A DNA stretch of 64,000 nt, taken from the IMG/VR virus record IMGVR_UViG_3300025941_000015, positions 1-64,000 of that record; one strand, given 5' to 3'. Both the position numbers and the translations under genes were made by a program. The notes below the pieces were generated by a model, which was not told the origin of the DNA, did not search any database, and saw nothing but the letters and a program-made list of their open reading frames with translations. The stretch's first letter is position 1, and every line of letters begins with the position of its first letter. Source of the stretch: a virus. Below, one piece after another: positions 42,582 through 49,808 of the stretch.

Positions 42582-42905
42582 ATGTCCGCACTAGCCGAGG
42601 TCGTCACGGTGACCACCAATCAGGAGGCGGCCATCAAGGTTGCAGCCCGGAGCGACGCCAAGGCTCTCGCCAAGACGATCGCCGGGGCGCTCGCCGACTC
42701 CTCGAAGGTGCAGGTGCGTGCGATCGGGGCAGGCTCTGTGAACCAGGCCATGAAGGCCATCGCCATCGCCCGAGGGTACGTTGCACAGCGTGGTCACGAC
42801 CTCGTCTGTCGGCCTGGCTTCGAGACCACATCGGACATCAATCGCCCCGGCACCTCAGGATCCAACGAGCTGTCGGTGCTGGTGCTGTTTCTGACAGTCG
42901 AGTAG
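42582..42905 (+). CDS. SpoVS-family (Alba-like) protein
   Basis: A 107-residue protein, ATG 42582 behind AGGGAGCACAC. KVAARSDAKALAKTIAGALA, then QVRAIGAGSVNQAMKAIAIA and RGHDLVCRPGFET, matches stage V sporulation protein S almost motif by motif, including the GAGxVNQAxKAIAIARGY core; SVLVLFLTVE is the last strand. SpoVS is a small Alba-fold protein known from sporulation and development. Here it may act on nucleoid or host development. A ~12-residue N-terminal extension precedes the domain. Confidence 0.88.
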   Translation: MSALAEVVTVTTNQEAAIKVAARSDAKALAKTIAGALADSSKVQVRAIGAGSVNQAMKAIAIARGYVAQRGHDLVCRPGFETTSDINRPGTSGSNELSVLVLFLTVE

Positions 42906-42914
42906 GAGGACGAC

Positions 42915-43310
42915 GTGGGAAGGGACGACGAACAAGACCTGGGGCTTCAGCAGATCCGAGAGGATCTGGACGCTCGCATCCAAGCGGAGCGCTATGGCGG
43001 TGGTGGGATGCCAGCGCCCTACCATCCGGTCGCTCCGCCTCCGGCAGCTCAGGCAGAGGGCCCGCGTGTCCGAGCATCCATGGGCTACGCCGGAGCACTC
43101 GGCGGGGCCAACTCCTACATGGAGATGCTCGTGCAACGCCGTGACTCTCAGGCAGCGCAGCGCATCCCCCGGTCGGCCAACTCGTGGTCGGCTGAGAACA
43201 AGCGACCCGGCTCATGGATGTCCGGTGTCGGCAGCATCTCCCCGGTCGGCACCGGCCGCCAGTACGCCAGCGGCATAGGCCGCCCGCTCATCCAACAGAG
43301 GGACAGTTGA
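42915..43310 (+). CDS. Pro/Gly-rich protein, unknown (small-protein cassette 1)
   Basis: A 131-residue protein, GTG start behind GGAGGACGAC. The N-terminal helix (DLGLQQIREDLDARIQAERY) is followed by disordered Pro/Gly/Ser sequence. First of seven consecutive small genes of unknown role. The composition suggests a flexible virion or internal protein, but there is no direct evidence. Confidence 0.6.
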   Translation: MGRDDEQDLGLQQIREDLDARIQAERYGGGGMPAPYHPVAPPPAAQAEGPRVRASMGYAGALGGANSYMEMLVQRRDSQAAQRIPRSANSWSAENKRPGSWMSGVGSISPVGTGRQYASGIGRPLIQQRDS

Positions 43311-43311
43311 C

Positions 43312-43734
43312 ATGACGATCAAGATGAACAAGCGCTATGCGCAGACCTCTCACTACGTCCCGACGCAGGCGACACCGTGGGCGATCGAGAGCCTGAACCG
43401 CGACGCCAACGCCGAGCACACCGAGGGCATGCTGTCGGCCCACGCCGTGCGTACCCAGGAGGCAGTGGAGAACCAGCACCACGCTCCCGGTGGAGCATCG
43501 GGCATGGAGCATGCTGCGGGCCGCCTGAAGACAGCGGGCTACATCAGCGCCATCAATGACTCCACTGGCCGCGACGCCTTCGGCTTCGACACCCACCCTC
43601 TGCCCGAGGTCACCAACCATGGTGGCGGCATCGTCGCCCGCTCGCCCGAGCGCGACGCCGAGCTGCACCTGAAGAACCCCGGCCTGATGGATCGCTGGCT
43701 CCAGCAGGGCAGCCGATCAGATGGAGGGCACTGA
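43312..43734 (+). CDS. Hypothetical protein (small-protein cassette 2)
   Basis: A 140-residue protein rich in His, Ala and Asn (NRDANAEHTEGMLSAHAVRT; GASGMEHAAGRLKTAGYISA). HPLPEVTNHGGGIVARSPER could be a loop-rich domain. No catalytic pattern can be named. The stop shares a base with the next ATG. Confidence 0.6.
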   Translation: MTIKMNKRYAQTSHYVPTQATPWAIESLNRDANAEHTEGMLSAHAVRTQEAVENQHHAPGGASGMEHAAGRLKTAGYISAINDSTGRDAFGFDTHPLPEVTNHGGGIVARSPERDAELHLKNPGLMDRWLQQGSRSDGGH

Positions 43735-43916
43735 TGAGCACCGGTATCACCAACCCCAACCAGTTCAGTGCGCACTGGCGCAACGCCGAGACGGGTGAGA
43801 TGGAGCCCGTGTCCGACGAGGTGTACGCGACCAACCGAGCGGCGTTGAAGCAGAAGAACCAGCAGGCCGAGGCGTGGTCGCAGCTCCGAGGCGACCGGTA
43901 CTTCAAGCAGGGCTGA
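43734..43916 (+). CDS. Small protein, unknown (cassette 3)
   Basis: A 60-residue ORF with QFSAHWRNAETGEMEPVSDE at the N-terminal half and a Gln/Lys helix near the end (ALKQKNQQAEAWSQLRGDRY). It is coupled by overlap to the previous gene, and the next starts two bases after it. Confidence 0.55.
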   Translation: MSTGITNPNQFSAHWRNAETGEMEPVSDEVYATNRAALKQKNQQAEAWSQLRGDRYFKQG

Positions 43917-43917
43917 C

Positions 43918-44412
43918 ATGCAGCAGAGCTTCAATCACACGCAGGATCTGCAGGGCATGGCGACGGGGCTCAGCCCGCGCTCTGGTCCTGAACCCCTGAT
44001 TCGTGATGCGATGGAAGCGGCGCGCCTCGCCTGGCGACACACGCCCGAGGCCGACTACCCCGACGGGTACCTGGGCACGACGACGGCTCGACGTGAGGAC
44101 AAGCTCGCCAACGCCGTCTGGCGCAACAAGAAGTCGTACGACCGTGGCGCACACAAGGGCGAGCGCCTCGACATGTCGGACTACCTCTGGCCGGACGTGT
44201 TCAACCTGGAGACAGGTCTCAGGATGGAAGCGGCTGGCTCAAAGTTCACCTCCGTTGCCTACGCCCAGGAACCTGTCGTACTCACGAACGACGGGCGCCC
44301 CGGTCCTCGCGACGTGGCGGGCATGATGGGTCAGCCCAACACGGGTGTGCCGGTGATGCCCGACCCGCAGCGCATCGGTCAGCTCCAGAGGATGAGGCCG
44401 ACCTGGCGGTGA
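43918..44412 (+). CDS. Hypothetical protein (cassette 4)
   Basis: A 164-residue protein: an Arg/Ala-rich N-terminal half (LIRDAMEAARLAWRHTPEAD), aromatic middle (LDMSDYLWPDVFNLETGLRM) and a Pro/Gly-rich end. No motif. The gene ends before a TANNNT element that starts the next gene. Confidence 0.6.
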   Translation: MQQSFNHTQDLQGMATGLSPRSGPEPLIRDAMEAARLAWRHTPEADYPDGYLGTTTARREDKLANAVWRNKKSYDRGAHKGERLDMSDYLWPDVFNLETGLRMEAAGSKFTSVAYAQEPVVLTNDGRPGPRDVAGMMGQPNTGVPVMPDPQRIGQLQRMRPTWR

Positions 44413-44421
44413 CGCCACGTC

Positions 44422-44433
44422 TAGCATTGACCC
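44422..44433 (+). promoter_or_regulatory. Leaderless-type promoter -10 (TAGCAT)
   Basis: TAGCAT at 44422-44427, six bases (TGACCC), then ATG 44434. Confidence 0.45.
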
Positions 44434-44793
44434 ATGCCAGCACCAGTCAACGCCGATCGTGCGAACGACCTGCTGCCGCAGTACTACTCGAAGCCGGGAC
44501 AGCTCCGGCAGGAGTACGCAGTGGACTCTGTGCTCCGGCTCGCCACGGTGCCGGGTGAGATCATCGCCCAGCAGCGCCCCCCGGTCCCGCAGTTCCTCTT
44601 CCCTGAGAAGTACGGGTACCGGCAAGACCCGCTGACGATCATCGACGTGCTCTCCACCGATCGCTGGGCACCACAGCAGCGCTCGTGGGTGTCGGGGGCA
44701 CCGAGCCTTGGCAACCCTCGTGTCGAAGAGGTCGACGGTGCCGAGGGATCGTTCGGTCCCAACACCCTCACGGGCATGACCTACCAGCAGTGA
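44434..44793 (+). CDS. Hypothetical protein (cassette 5)
   Basis: A 119-residue protein with many Pro, Gln and Tyr residues (IIAQQRPPVPQFLFPEKYGY; SWVSGAPSLGNPRVEEVDGA). It looks like an extended structural protein. It starts without ribosome site directly after a TANNNT element. Confidence 0.6.
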   Translation: MPAPVNADRANDLLPQYYSKPGQLRQEYAVDSVLRLATVPGEIIAQQRPPVPQFLFPEKYGYRQDPLTIIDVLSTDRWAPQQRSWVSGAPSLGNPRVEEVDGAEGSFGPNTLTGMTYQQ

Positions 44794-44797
44794 CGAC

Positions 44798-44803
44798 TAC
44801 CAT
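44798..44803 (+). promoter_or_regulatory. Possible -10 element (TACCAT)
   Basis: TACCAT precedes the GGAGG ribosome site of ATG 44822, leaving a leader of about 12 nt. Confidence 0.35.
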
Positions 44804-44821
44804 GGACGCAGGAGGTTCACA

Positions 44822-45058
44822 ATGACGATGCGCACCAACCGCAGCATGAACGAAGACCTGAGGCGAGGTGCCGTCGACGGCAAGCTCCGCTTCCTGCGGC
44901 CGAATGCTGGTGGCCCGGCCGACGAGACGCACGCTCTGCAGCGCTCCGGCGAGCTGCATACCGAGAACTACGGCTCGATGGGCATCAGCCAGTTCCAGAC
45001 CGACCTCATCCAGCAGAACGTGGCGACCTCTCCGGCGCCCTTCATCGGGGGTCAGTGA
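44822..45058 (+). CDS. Small protein, unknown (cassette 6)
   Basis: A 78-residue protein behind GGAGG. NRSMNEDLRRGAVDGKLRFL is basic; the rest is Gln/Asn/Gly-rich (GSMGISQFQTDLIQQNVATS). No known motif. Its stop overlaps the next ATG (TGATG). Confidence 0.58.
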   Translation: MTMRTNRSMNEDLRRGAVDGKLRFLRPNAGGPADETHALQRSGELHTENYGSMGISQFQTDLIQQNVATSPAPFIGGQ

Positions 45059-45270
45059 TGGGTTGCGAGAACTACGACTACCTGCCACCGGGCGAGCACA
45101 TGCGGGTCGCTCCTGAACCCACAGATGACCCGACGACCTGGCCGGGCTCGTACGTGACTCGTGAGCCGTACCCCGATGACATCCCGCAGCGCATCAAGGA
45201 GCTGCACGAGTACTGGGAGCCGACCGTCGGCGTCCAGTGGTACCAGCTCCCTCGCGGCACAGCACGATGA
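45058..45270 (+). CDS. Small acidic/aromatic protein, unknown (cassette 7)
   Basis: A 70-residue protein: ENYDYLPPGEHMRVAPEPTD, then YPDDIPQRIKELHEYWEPTV. Pro/Trp/Tyr-rich with no motif. ATG 45058 is preferred to GTG 45055. Last gene of the cassette before a short hairpin. Confidence 0.58.
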   Translation: MGCENYDYLPPGEHMRVAPEPTDDPTTWPGSYVTREPYPDDIPQRIKELHEYWEPTVGVQWYQLPRGTAR

Positions 45271-45274
45271 GCGC

Positions 45275-45291
45275 AGCCCCGTTGAGGGGCT
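45275..45291 (+). terminator. Short GC hairpin after the small-protein cassette
   Basis: AGCCCC and GGGGCT pair around GTTGA, 5 bases after the stop of the 45058 gene. It is short, with no U-tract; a possible terminator. Confidence 0.45.
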
Positions 45292-45296
45292 AGCGT
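45291..45296 (+). promoter_or_regulatory. Possible -10 element (TAGCGT)
   Basis: TAGCGT directly follows the hairpin and leaves a ~25-nt leader with AAGGAG before ATG 45328. Confidence 0.35.
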
Positions 45297-45327
45297 CGAA
45301 CACCCGGAGAACCCAAGGAGCACAACG

Positions 45328-45843
45328 ATGTCGATCCCACTGCACGAGCTGTCGAACCGCAAGGCGCTGCGCATCGCCTACTGCTACCAGTGCAAGACCA
45401 TGACGAAGGTCGAGCCCTACGAGGGTCCACCCGAGTACGACCAGCACCTGCAGTATTGGATCGACCAGCACCTCCACGGCAAGACGCCTGACGACGCTCG
45501 CGGCATGGTGTTCGTCAAGGACGCCTCGCAGTTCGATCATTCCGGTGTGGCCGGAGACGCCATCGAGGAGCAGATGATCGAGGAGGTCCGAGCCGAGCTG
45601 GCCGAGGCCAACCTGGAGGTCTACGCCATGCGCGACGGCCTCAAGTACGACGCCGTCGTCTGCCACCGCAAGCACGGTCAGCCGTCGTGGCCCGGCAAGC
45701 TCTGTGGCGACTACCAGGCCGACCAGAAGCGCGTGGGCCGCAACGACGTGCCCGAGCAGTACCAGCAGTACCTGTGCACCTATTGCCCGTACGAGGAGAC
45801 CGTGCGAGTGCAGAAGCGTTGGCAGGCCGGACAGTACAAGTAG
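45328..45843 (+). CDS. Zinc-binding-like protein, unknown
   Basis: A 171-residue protein behind AAGGAGCACAACG. Two CxxC pairs flank a helical insert: IAYCYQCKTMTK (near 19) and LCTYCPYEETVR (near 149), with extra Cys/His in AVVCHRKHGQPSW. The pattern suggests a zinc ribbon split by a helical domain. Role unknown. Confidence 0.65.
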   Translation: MSIPLHELSNRKALRIAYCYQCKTMTKVEPYEGPPEYDQHLQYWIDQHLHGKTPDDARGMVFVKDASQFDHSGVAGDAIEEQMIEEVRAELAEANLEVYAMRDGLKYDAVVCHRKHGQPSWPGKLCGDYQADQKRVGRNDVPEQYQQYLCTYCPYEETVRVQKRWQAGQYK

Positions 45844-45846
45844 CTC

Positions 45847-46305
45847 ATGCGCCTCCTCATCGTCGAGGCTCCGGGCGTCCTGTACCCCTACGATCAGCAG
45901 CCACCCAACGCTGACCCGATCTACAGCGGCCTGCGCTTCGTGCGGGCGCTCACCGAGGGCTACGGCGTGTCGGTGCTCATCGTGGGGCAGCTCTCCGCCG
46001 TCGACCCCGACATGCAGCTCAAGGAGTGGCTCAGGATCTACGACGTCCAGCACGCTTGGATCCTGACCGGTGACGGCTCGAAGCCCGACAGGGAGTTCTG
46101 GGAGACAGACGTGCTGACGTACATAGGCAAACTGCGCGGAACACCGACCATGGCTGTCGTCCCTCATACTCCAACCGCAACGATGCTCGCCCGGCGCAGT
46201 GTCCCGGTCCTGCGCTTCCTCCCGCCCGTCGGCAAGGTTCCTGACTGGGGCCCGACCAACTCGTCGTGGGCCTCGAAGCAGCCCGTGGAAGAGGCGGTCT
46301 CGTGA
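45847..46305 (+). CDS. Possible degenerate HAD-like protein
   Basis: A 152-residue alpha/beta protein. LLIVEAPGVLYPYDQQP occupies the place of the HAD motif I (DxDGVL), but the first Asp is Glu and the next is missing. FVRALTEGYGVSVLIVGQL and LRGTPTMAVVPHTPTATMLA fit later strands of that fold. If HAD-related it is probably catalytically altered. It overlaps the next gene by GTGA. Confidence 0.5.
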   Translation: MRLLIVEAPGVLYPYDQQPPNADPIYSGLRFVRALTEGYGVSVLIVGQLSAVDPDMQLKEWLRIYDVQHAWILTGDGSKPDREFWETDVLTYIGKLRGTPTMAVVPHTPTATMLARRSVPVLRFLPPVGKVPDWGPTNSSWASKQPVEEAVS

Positions 46306-47606
46306 GGGTCTGGTTGAGCGGTGGTGAGGTGCCGAAGCACCGTGACCTGTTCGGCCGTGCCGGTGCCGAGAAGATCGCCATCAACCTCTCCAGCGTCGTC
46401 AAGGACCGCGCTGGCGGTCTGGGTGATCTCGACACCCTGCTCCCGTACGCCAAGCTGTTCTACACGTCCCAGAGCGACCTCGAACCGAGCGCCTACGACG
46501 ACGTCCTGAACCGCTACATGACCGATGACAGCCTTGTGCTGGGTATCGAGTCACCGTTGGCCATGGGAGCGGGCCTGTACGTCCCTGAGTGGCACGGCGG
46601 CGACGTTGACGAGCTACTCGACCTCGCCGTCGAGTACGGCCGTGTGGCGGTGTCTGAGGGGGTGCTGGCGACAGAATCGTTGATGAAGCCGATCGCCGTC
46701 TTCCACGCCCGGAACCCTCATGTGGCCATCTTCGCCACCACCTCGAAGACGAAGCTGATCGCCCCGAAGATCGCCACCGACATCCTCGTGTCCGGCTGGC
46801 TGTCGGCGCAGAAGCACCGTGAGCTGCAGGTGTGGGACGGCGCCAAGGTGGCCCGGTTCCCCCGCTCGACGCGCAACAACCAGATCGAGGCGCACCGTGC
46901 CCAGATCATCAACCTGGGGTGCGACCCCGAGCTGATCGCCGAGGGCGACGTTCCAGAGTCGATGAAGCTGGCCGTGGTCTCGTGGCTGCAGTACGAGAAG
47001 GTAGTTGCTACCGGGCAGGTCATCGACCTGTCGTTACACCGTCCGGGGGGTGCCATAGATGTTGCTACTGACACCCGGCAAGCTCGCAAGCGCGACGACC
47101 TCGTGATGCTGCCCGTACTGCGCCCTCCCACCGAGGACGTTCCTGAACCCCGACCTGAGTCCAGCTCGATGCGCCAGTGCAACGTCTGCTCGCTCTCGGC
47201 CGTCTGTCCGAAGTACGAGCGCGACGCCCTGTGCGGCTTCGCCATCCCCGTGACCCTCCGCACGAAGACCGAGCTGTCATCGATGTTGGCCACCCTGCTG
47301 GAGATCCAGAGCCAGCGCGCACTCATGGCCAAGTTCGAGGAAGACCTGATGTCGCAAGGCGCATCGTCCGAGGCGAGTGCCGAGCTGGAGCGCTTCTTCC
47401 GCCTCGCCGAGTCGGCCAAGAGGATCTCCGAGGACCGCCAGACGTTGACCGTCGTTGCCACCGCCACCGGCTCCGGCGAGGGCCCGCTGTCGTCCCTGTT
47501 CGGCTCCCGAGTGGGTGAGCTGAGCCAGGGTCTCCGCAACCCGATTCAGTCCGAGGACATCATCGATGCTGCAGAGATCATCGACGCTCCGTTGGGCGAT
47601 TCGTAG
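46302..47606 (+). CDS. Hypothetical protein with C-terminal Cys cluster
   Basis: A 434-residue protein, GTG 46302 overlapping the previous stop. An alpha/beta N-terminal region opens with VWLSGGEVPKHRDLFGRAGA. A middle part, FATTSKTKLIAPKIATDILV, is basic. A Cys cluster CNVCSLSAVCPKYERDALC follows near 288-306 (C-x2-C-x5-C-x8-C), able to hold zinc or Fe-S. The C terminus is helical and acidic. I do not recognise the family. Confidence 0.65.
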   Translation: MRVWLSGGEVPKHRDLFGRAGAEKIAINLSSVVKDRAGGLGDLDTLLPYAKLFYTSQSDLEPSAYDDVLNRYMTDDSLVLGIESPLAMGAGLYVPEWHGGDVDELLDLAVEYGRVAVSEGVLATESLMKPIAVFHARNPHVAIFATTSKTKLIAPKIATDILVSGWLSAQKHRELQVWDGAKVARFPRSTRNNQIEAHRAQIINLGCDPELIAEGDVPESMKLAVVSWLQYEKVVATGQVIDLSLHRPGGAIDVATDTRQARKRDDLVMLPVLRPPTEDVPEPRPESSSMRQCNVCSLSAVCPKYERDALCGFAIPVTLRTKTELSSMLATLLEIQSQRALMAKFEEDLMSQGASSEASAELERFFRLAESAKRISEDRQTLTVVATATGSGEGPLSSLFGSRVGELSQGLRNPIQSEDIIDAAEIIDAPLGDS

Positions 47607-47610
47607 CAAC

Positions 47611-47616
47611 TACGGT
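47611..47616 (+). promoter_or_regulatory. Possible -10 element (TACGGT)
   Basis: TACGGT six bases after the preceding stop leaves a ~43-nt leader with GAGGAGG before ATG 47666. Confidence 0.35.
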
Positions 47617-47665
47617 TGGGTACTCCGGCACCAATCCAGTGACATGTTCCGAGGAGGGACCAGCA

Positions 47666-48028
47666 ATGAGCGATACCGACATCGAAGATCCGCACGTCGA
47701 GGCGTGGGAGAACCGTCAGGAAGACCCGGCGTTCTCCGACGGCACCGTTGCCACTCCCGGCACCGAGTACCCGGTCGAGCCCGGCCCCGGCCCGGTAGAC
47801 GAGGAGGGCAATCCCGTCGACCCCAACGCTCCCGCCCGTGAGCCCGAGGCTCTCGGCCGCGGCAAGGCCGCCGACGACGACGATGATGACGACGGCTTCG
47901 ACCCCGCCGACTACTCCGTCGAAGAGGTGAACGCCTACGTCGACGCCAACCCGGAGTACGCATCCGAGATCGCCTCTCTGGAGGCCGGAGGGAAGAACCG
48001 CAAGGGCGTCCTCGACCACATCGGTTGA
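47666..48028 (+). CDS. Acidic protein with HeH/LEM-like C terminus
   Basis: A 120-residue strongly acidic protein; ATG 47666 is chosen for its GAGGAGG. The middle carries a run of seven Asp (KAADDDDDDDGFDPADYSVE). The C terminus VEEVNAYVDANPEYASEIAS and KNRKGVLDHIG resembles the short helix-extended-helix domain found at the end of some phage head-fibre and scaffold proteins. The function is unknown. Confidence 0.65.
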   Translation: MSDTDIEDPHVEAWENRQEDPAFSDGTVATPGTEYPVEPGPGPVDEEGNPVDPNAPAREPEALGRGKAADDDDDDDGFDPADYSVEEVNAYVDANPEYASEIASLEAGGKNRKGVLDHIG

Positions 48029-48054
48029 CCAACAACGCTGTGAGGCGATACCCT
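48025..48054 (+). promoter_or_regulatory. Strong sigma-70-type promoter TTGACC-N18-TACCCT
   Basis: TTGACC (48025-48030) and TACCCT (48049-48054) with an 18-bp spacer form the best consensus promoter in the late half. It overlaps the previous stop and drives the methyltransferase gene through a ~110-nt leader containing a hairpin. Confidence 0.65.
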
Positions 48055-48101
48055 CACGGCGGCAACAGCGACGGGTGCCTTGACAGTCCACCCGGTCCAC
48101 G

Positions 48102-48137
48102 CAGCGCCCTCTCCCTTCTCGGGGATAGAGGGCGCTG
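48102..48137 (+). promoter_or_regulatory. Leader hairpin before the methyltransferase gene
   Basis: CAGCGCCCTCT (48102-48112) pairs perfectly with AGAGGGCGCTG (48127-48137) across a 14-base loop. It lies between promoter and gene, so it may act as an attenuator or an RNA-stability element. A similar GCGCCCTCT hairpin lies at 58176-58206. Confidence 0.6.
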
Positions 48138-48172
48138 TGTCGCGAAGAACCCACTACCAGGAGAACGAAGAC

Positions 48173-48865
48173 ATGGCGAACAAGACCAAGGGCTCATGGC
48201 CCGCCGACACCCCGCGGGACATATGTTCGATGACGTGGTGGCCGAGCAACGCCGAGATGATGTACGACCTCGTGCGCATCGGCTACGTCGATCCCAACCG
48301 CAAGATCGTCGACCTCACCTACGGGCGCGGCACGTGGTGGACGATGCTCCGAGCCGAGGGCCACAAGCTGCGTCACCTCGTCGAGCACGACGTGTCGATC
48401 GACGGCGTCGACTTCCGCGACCCGCTGCCCGAGCGCGCAGGGTCGGCGCACACCGTCACCTTCGATCCTCCCTACGTCTCGACCGGCGGCCGGACCACCT
48501 CGACCATCCCCGAGTTCAACGGCCGCTACGGCGTGATGTACGCAGAGCGCACACCCGAGCTGAACCAGGAGCTGCTGATCAACCCCGGCATCCTGAACGC
48601 GAAACGGATCCTGAACCCCGACGGCAAGCTCATCGTCAAGGCCACGAACTACATCAGCTCGAACACCTACAAGCAGGCCGCCCGGTGGTCGATCGAGTAC
48701 GCCGAGTCGATCGGCCTGGAGCTGCGCGACCAGTGGTTCACCGCCGGTCACGTCCGAGCCCAGCCCGGCGGTCGCAAGGTCAACCACGCCCGCAACAACT
48801 GGAGCGTGGCGCTCGTCTTTCAGCCCGGCAAGACGATGCGGAAGCGGCCCGCCAAGAAGGCGTGA
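48173..48865 (+). CDS. SAM-dependent DNA methyltransferase
   Basis: A 230-residue protein, ATG 48173 behind CAGGAG. KIVDLTYGRGTWW (about 42-54) is a motif I variant (D-x-x-x-GxG), and HTVTFDPPYVSTGG (about 92-105) is motif IV, DPPY. This fits an amino-methyltransferase (N6-adenine or N4-cytosine). No restriction gene is adjacent, so it is an orphan enzyme that may protect phage DNA. Its end is overlapped by a small minus-strand gene. Confidence 0.82.
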   Translation: MANKTKGSWPADTPRDICSMTWWPSNAEMMYDLVRIGYVDPNRKIVDLTYGRGTWWTMLRAEGHKLRHLVEHDVSIDGVDFRDPLPERAGSAHTVTFDPPYVSTGGRTTSTIPEFNGRYGVMYAERTPELNQELLINPGILNAKRILNPDGKLIVKATNYISSNTYKQAARWSIEYAESIGLELRDQWFTAGHVRAQPGGRKVNHARNNWSVALVFQPGKTMRKRPAKKA

Positions 48866-49002
48866 CCGTGGACCGAGGTGGCGCCGTGCATCGGGCACTC
48901 GCTGTTGCTCCCAGGAGCGGCCCACTGCCCCGGCACCCGGCAGAGGCAAGCCGAGCAGACGGGGCACCAGTGCCCGTCGTACATGTCCTCACAGCGCTTC
49001 AC
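48820..49002 (-). CDS. Small Cys-rich minus-strand protein
   Basis: A 60-residue protein on the minus strand, starting at GTG (49002-49000). HWCPVCSACLCRVPGQWAAP and SECPMHG give six Cys and two His in a zinc-finger-like spacing, not typical of shadow frames. On the minus strand TAGTGT (49014-49009) is followed by exactly six bases and the GTG, the same leaderless geometry used on the plus strand. It overlaps the methyltransferase 3' end by 46 bases (convergent). It is the only minus-strand gene I support here. Confidence 0.6.
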   Translation of the reverse strand: MKRCEDMYDGHWCPVCSACLCRVPGQWAAPGSNSECPMHGATSVHGHAFLAGRFRIVLPG

Positions 49003-49008
49003 GGGAGC

Positions 49009-49014
49009 ACACTA
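49009..49014 (-). promoter_or_regulatory. Minus-strand leaderless -10 (TAGTGT)
   Basis: On the minus strand TAGTGT-GCTCCC-GTG places the start codon six bases after the -10. It faces away from the promoter at 49032-49060, forming a divergent control region of about 65 bp. Confidence 0.5.
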
Positions 49015-49031
49015 CCGTTGTGTACAGCAGG

Positions 49032-49060
49032 TTGCTTTCCACAACGTTGTTGTGTACAGT
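49032..49060 (+). promoter_or_regulatory. Early promoter copy 1 (divergent variant)
   Basis: TTGCTT-N17-TACAGT, then seven bases and ATG 49068. The ACAACGTTGTTGTGTACAG core carries the CAAC/GTTG half-sites and the GTGTAC box of the family but differs from the consensus in -35 and -10. Confidence 0.6.
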
Positions 49061-49067
49061 GGTGTCC

Positions 49068-49358
49068 ATGAGCAAATACGACACCATCGAGATCGACGTC
49101 TGCAGCGACTGCCTGAACTGGATCGCCAACGGCACCCTCCCCGACGACGGGGAGCGCGACGAAGTCAACGCCAACAGCTTCGACGCCATCACCACGGCCC
49201 CCGGCATCGACGAGGGCTACGACGTCGTGCCCGGTTCCGGCGACGACGAGGGGCACTTCTCCCACCAGCCGTGCGACGCCTGCCGCCGCCCGTTCGGTGG
49301 CCAGCGCTACAAGGCCACCATGATCTCCCCGATCCCCAACGACAGAGAGGAAGCCTGA
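49068..49358 (+). CDS. Early small zinc-ribbon protein
   Basis: A 96-residue acidic protein; ATG 49068 is taken over the upstream GTG because it lies seven bases after the -10. DVCSDCLNWIANG and QPCDACRRPFGGQRYKA form two CxxC knuckles about 60 residues apart, probably one zinc ribbon. First gene of the early array; role unknown. Confidence 0.7.
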   Translation: MSKYDTIEIDVCSDCLNWIANGTLPDDGERDEVNANSFDAITTAPGIDEGYDVVPGSGDDEGHFSHQPCDACRRPFGGQRYKATMISPIPNDREEA

Positions 49359-49359
49359 C

Positions 49360-49638
49360 ATGGGCCAGATGAGTGCAGAAGAGATGGCCGCCGCCGTCGG
49401 CGAGCACGAGACCACGATGCGCATGGCGCTGACCTGGCACCTCACGAGCAACCACTTCCCCCCGGTCCACACGATGTTCGTGGACGCAGCGATGGAAGCG
49501 ATTCAGCTCGCTGCGGACGAGGACTTCGACTACGTCATCCATCTCCCCAACGACAAGGATCTGACGGTCACCGAGATCGTCGACGAGCTGCACCTGTGGC
49601 CGTTTGTCGACAACGCTCTTGGGGCAGACTTCGACTGA
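49360..49638 (+). CDS. Early small helical protein, unknown
   Basis: A 92-residue acidic helical protein starting one base after the previous stop (MSAEEMAAAVGEHETTMRMA; DEDFDYVIHLPNDKDLTVTE). No motif. Its stop overlaps the next ATG (TGATG). Confidence 0.62.
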   Translation: MGQMSAEEMAAAVGEHETTMRMALTWHLTSNHFPPVHTMFVDAAMEAIQLAADEDFDYVIHLPNDKDLTVTEIVDELHLWPFVDNALGADFD

Positions 49639-49808
49639 TGTCAACGGTTGACCGAGTCCTCAGCGTCTTCGCCACGCCCGACTGCCCTGACTGTCAAGGC
49701 AAGGGAGTGGTGATGGGGCGGGTCTGGCAGAACGGTCGGGCTTGGGTCAAGGACAACGACCGGATCTGCAACTGTGTTCCGAGGATCACGGTGAGCCAGC
49801 GAAACTAG
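49638..49808 (+). CDS. Early mini zinc protein (DnaJ-like CxxC)
   Basis: A 56-residue ORF from ATG 49638. PDCPDCQGKGVVMGRVWQNG resembles one DnaJ-type CxxCxGxG knuckle; RICNCVPR provides further Cys. Overlap with the preceding stop supports translation. Confidence 0.62.
   Translation: MSTVDRVLSVFATPDCPDCQGKGVVMGRVWQNGRAWVKDNDRICNCVPRITVSQRN

Noticed and set aside
48025-49071. Plus-strand ORF (348 residues) over the methyltransferase
   Set aside because: It is another frame of the methyltransferase gene; Arg/Pro/His-rich translation without motif, and it lacks a ribosome site.
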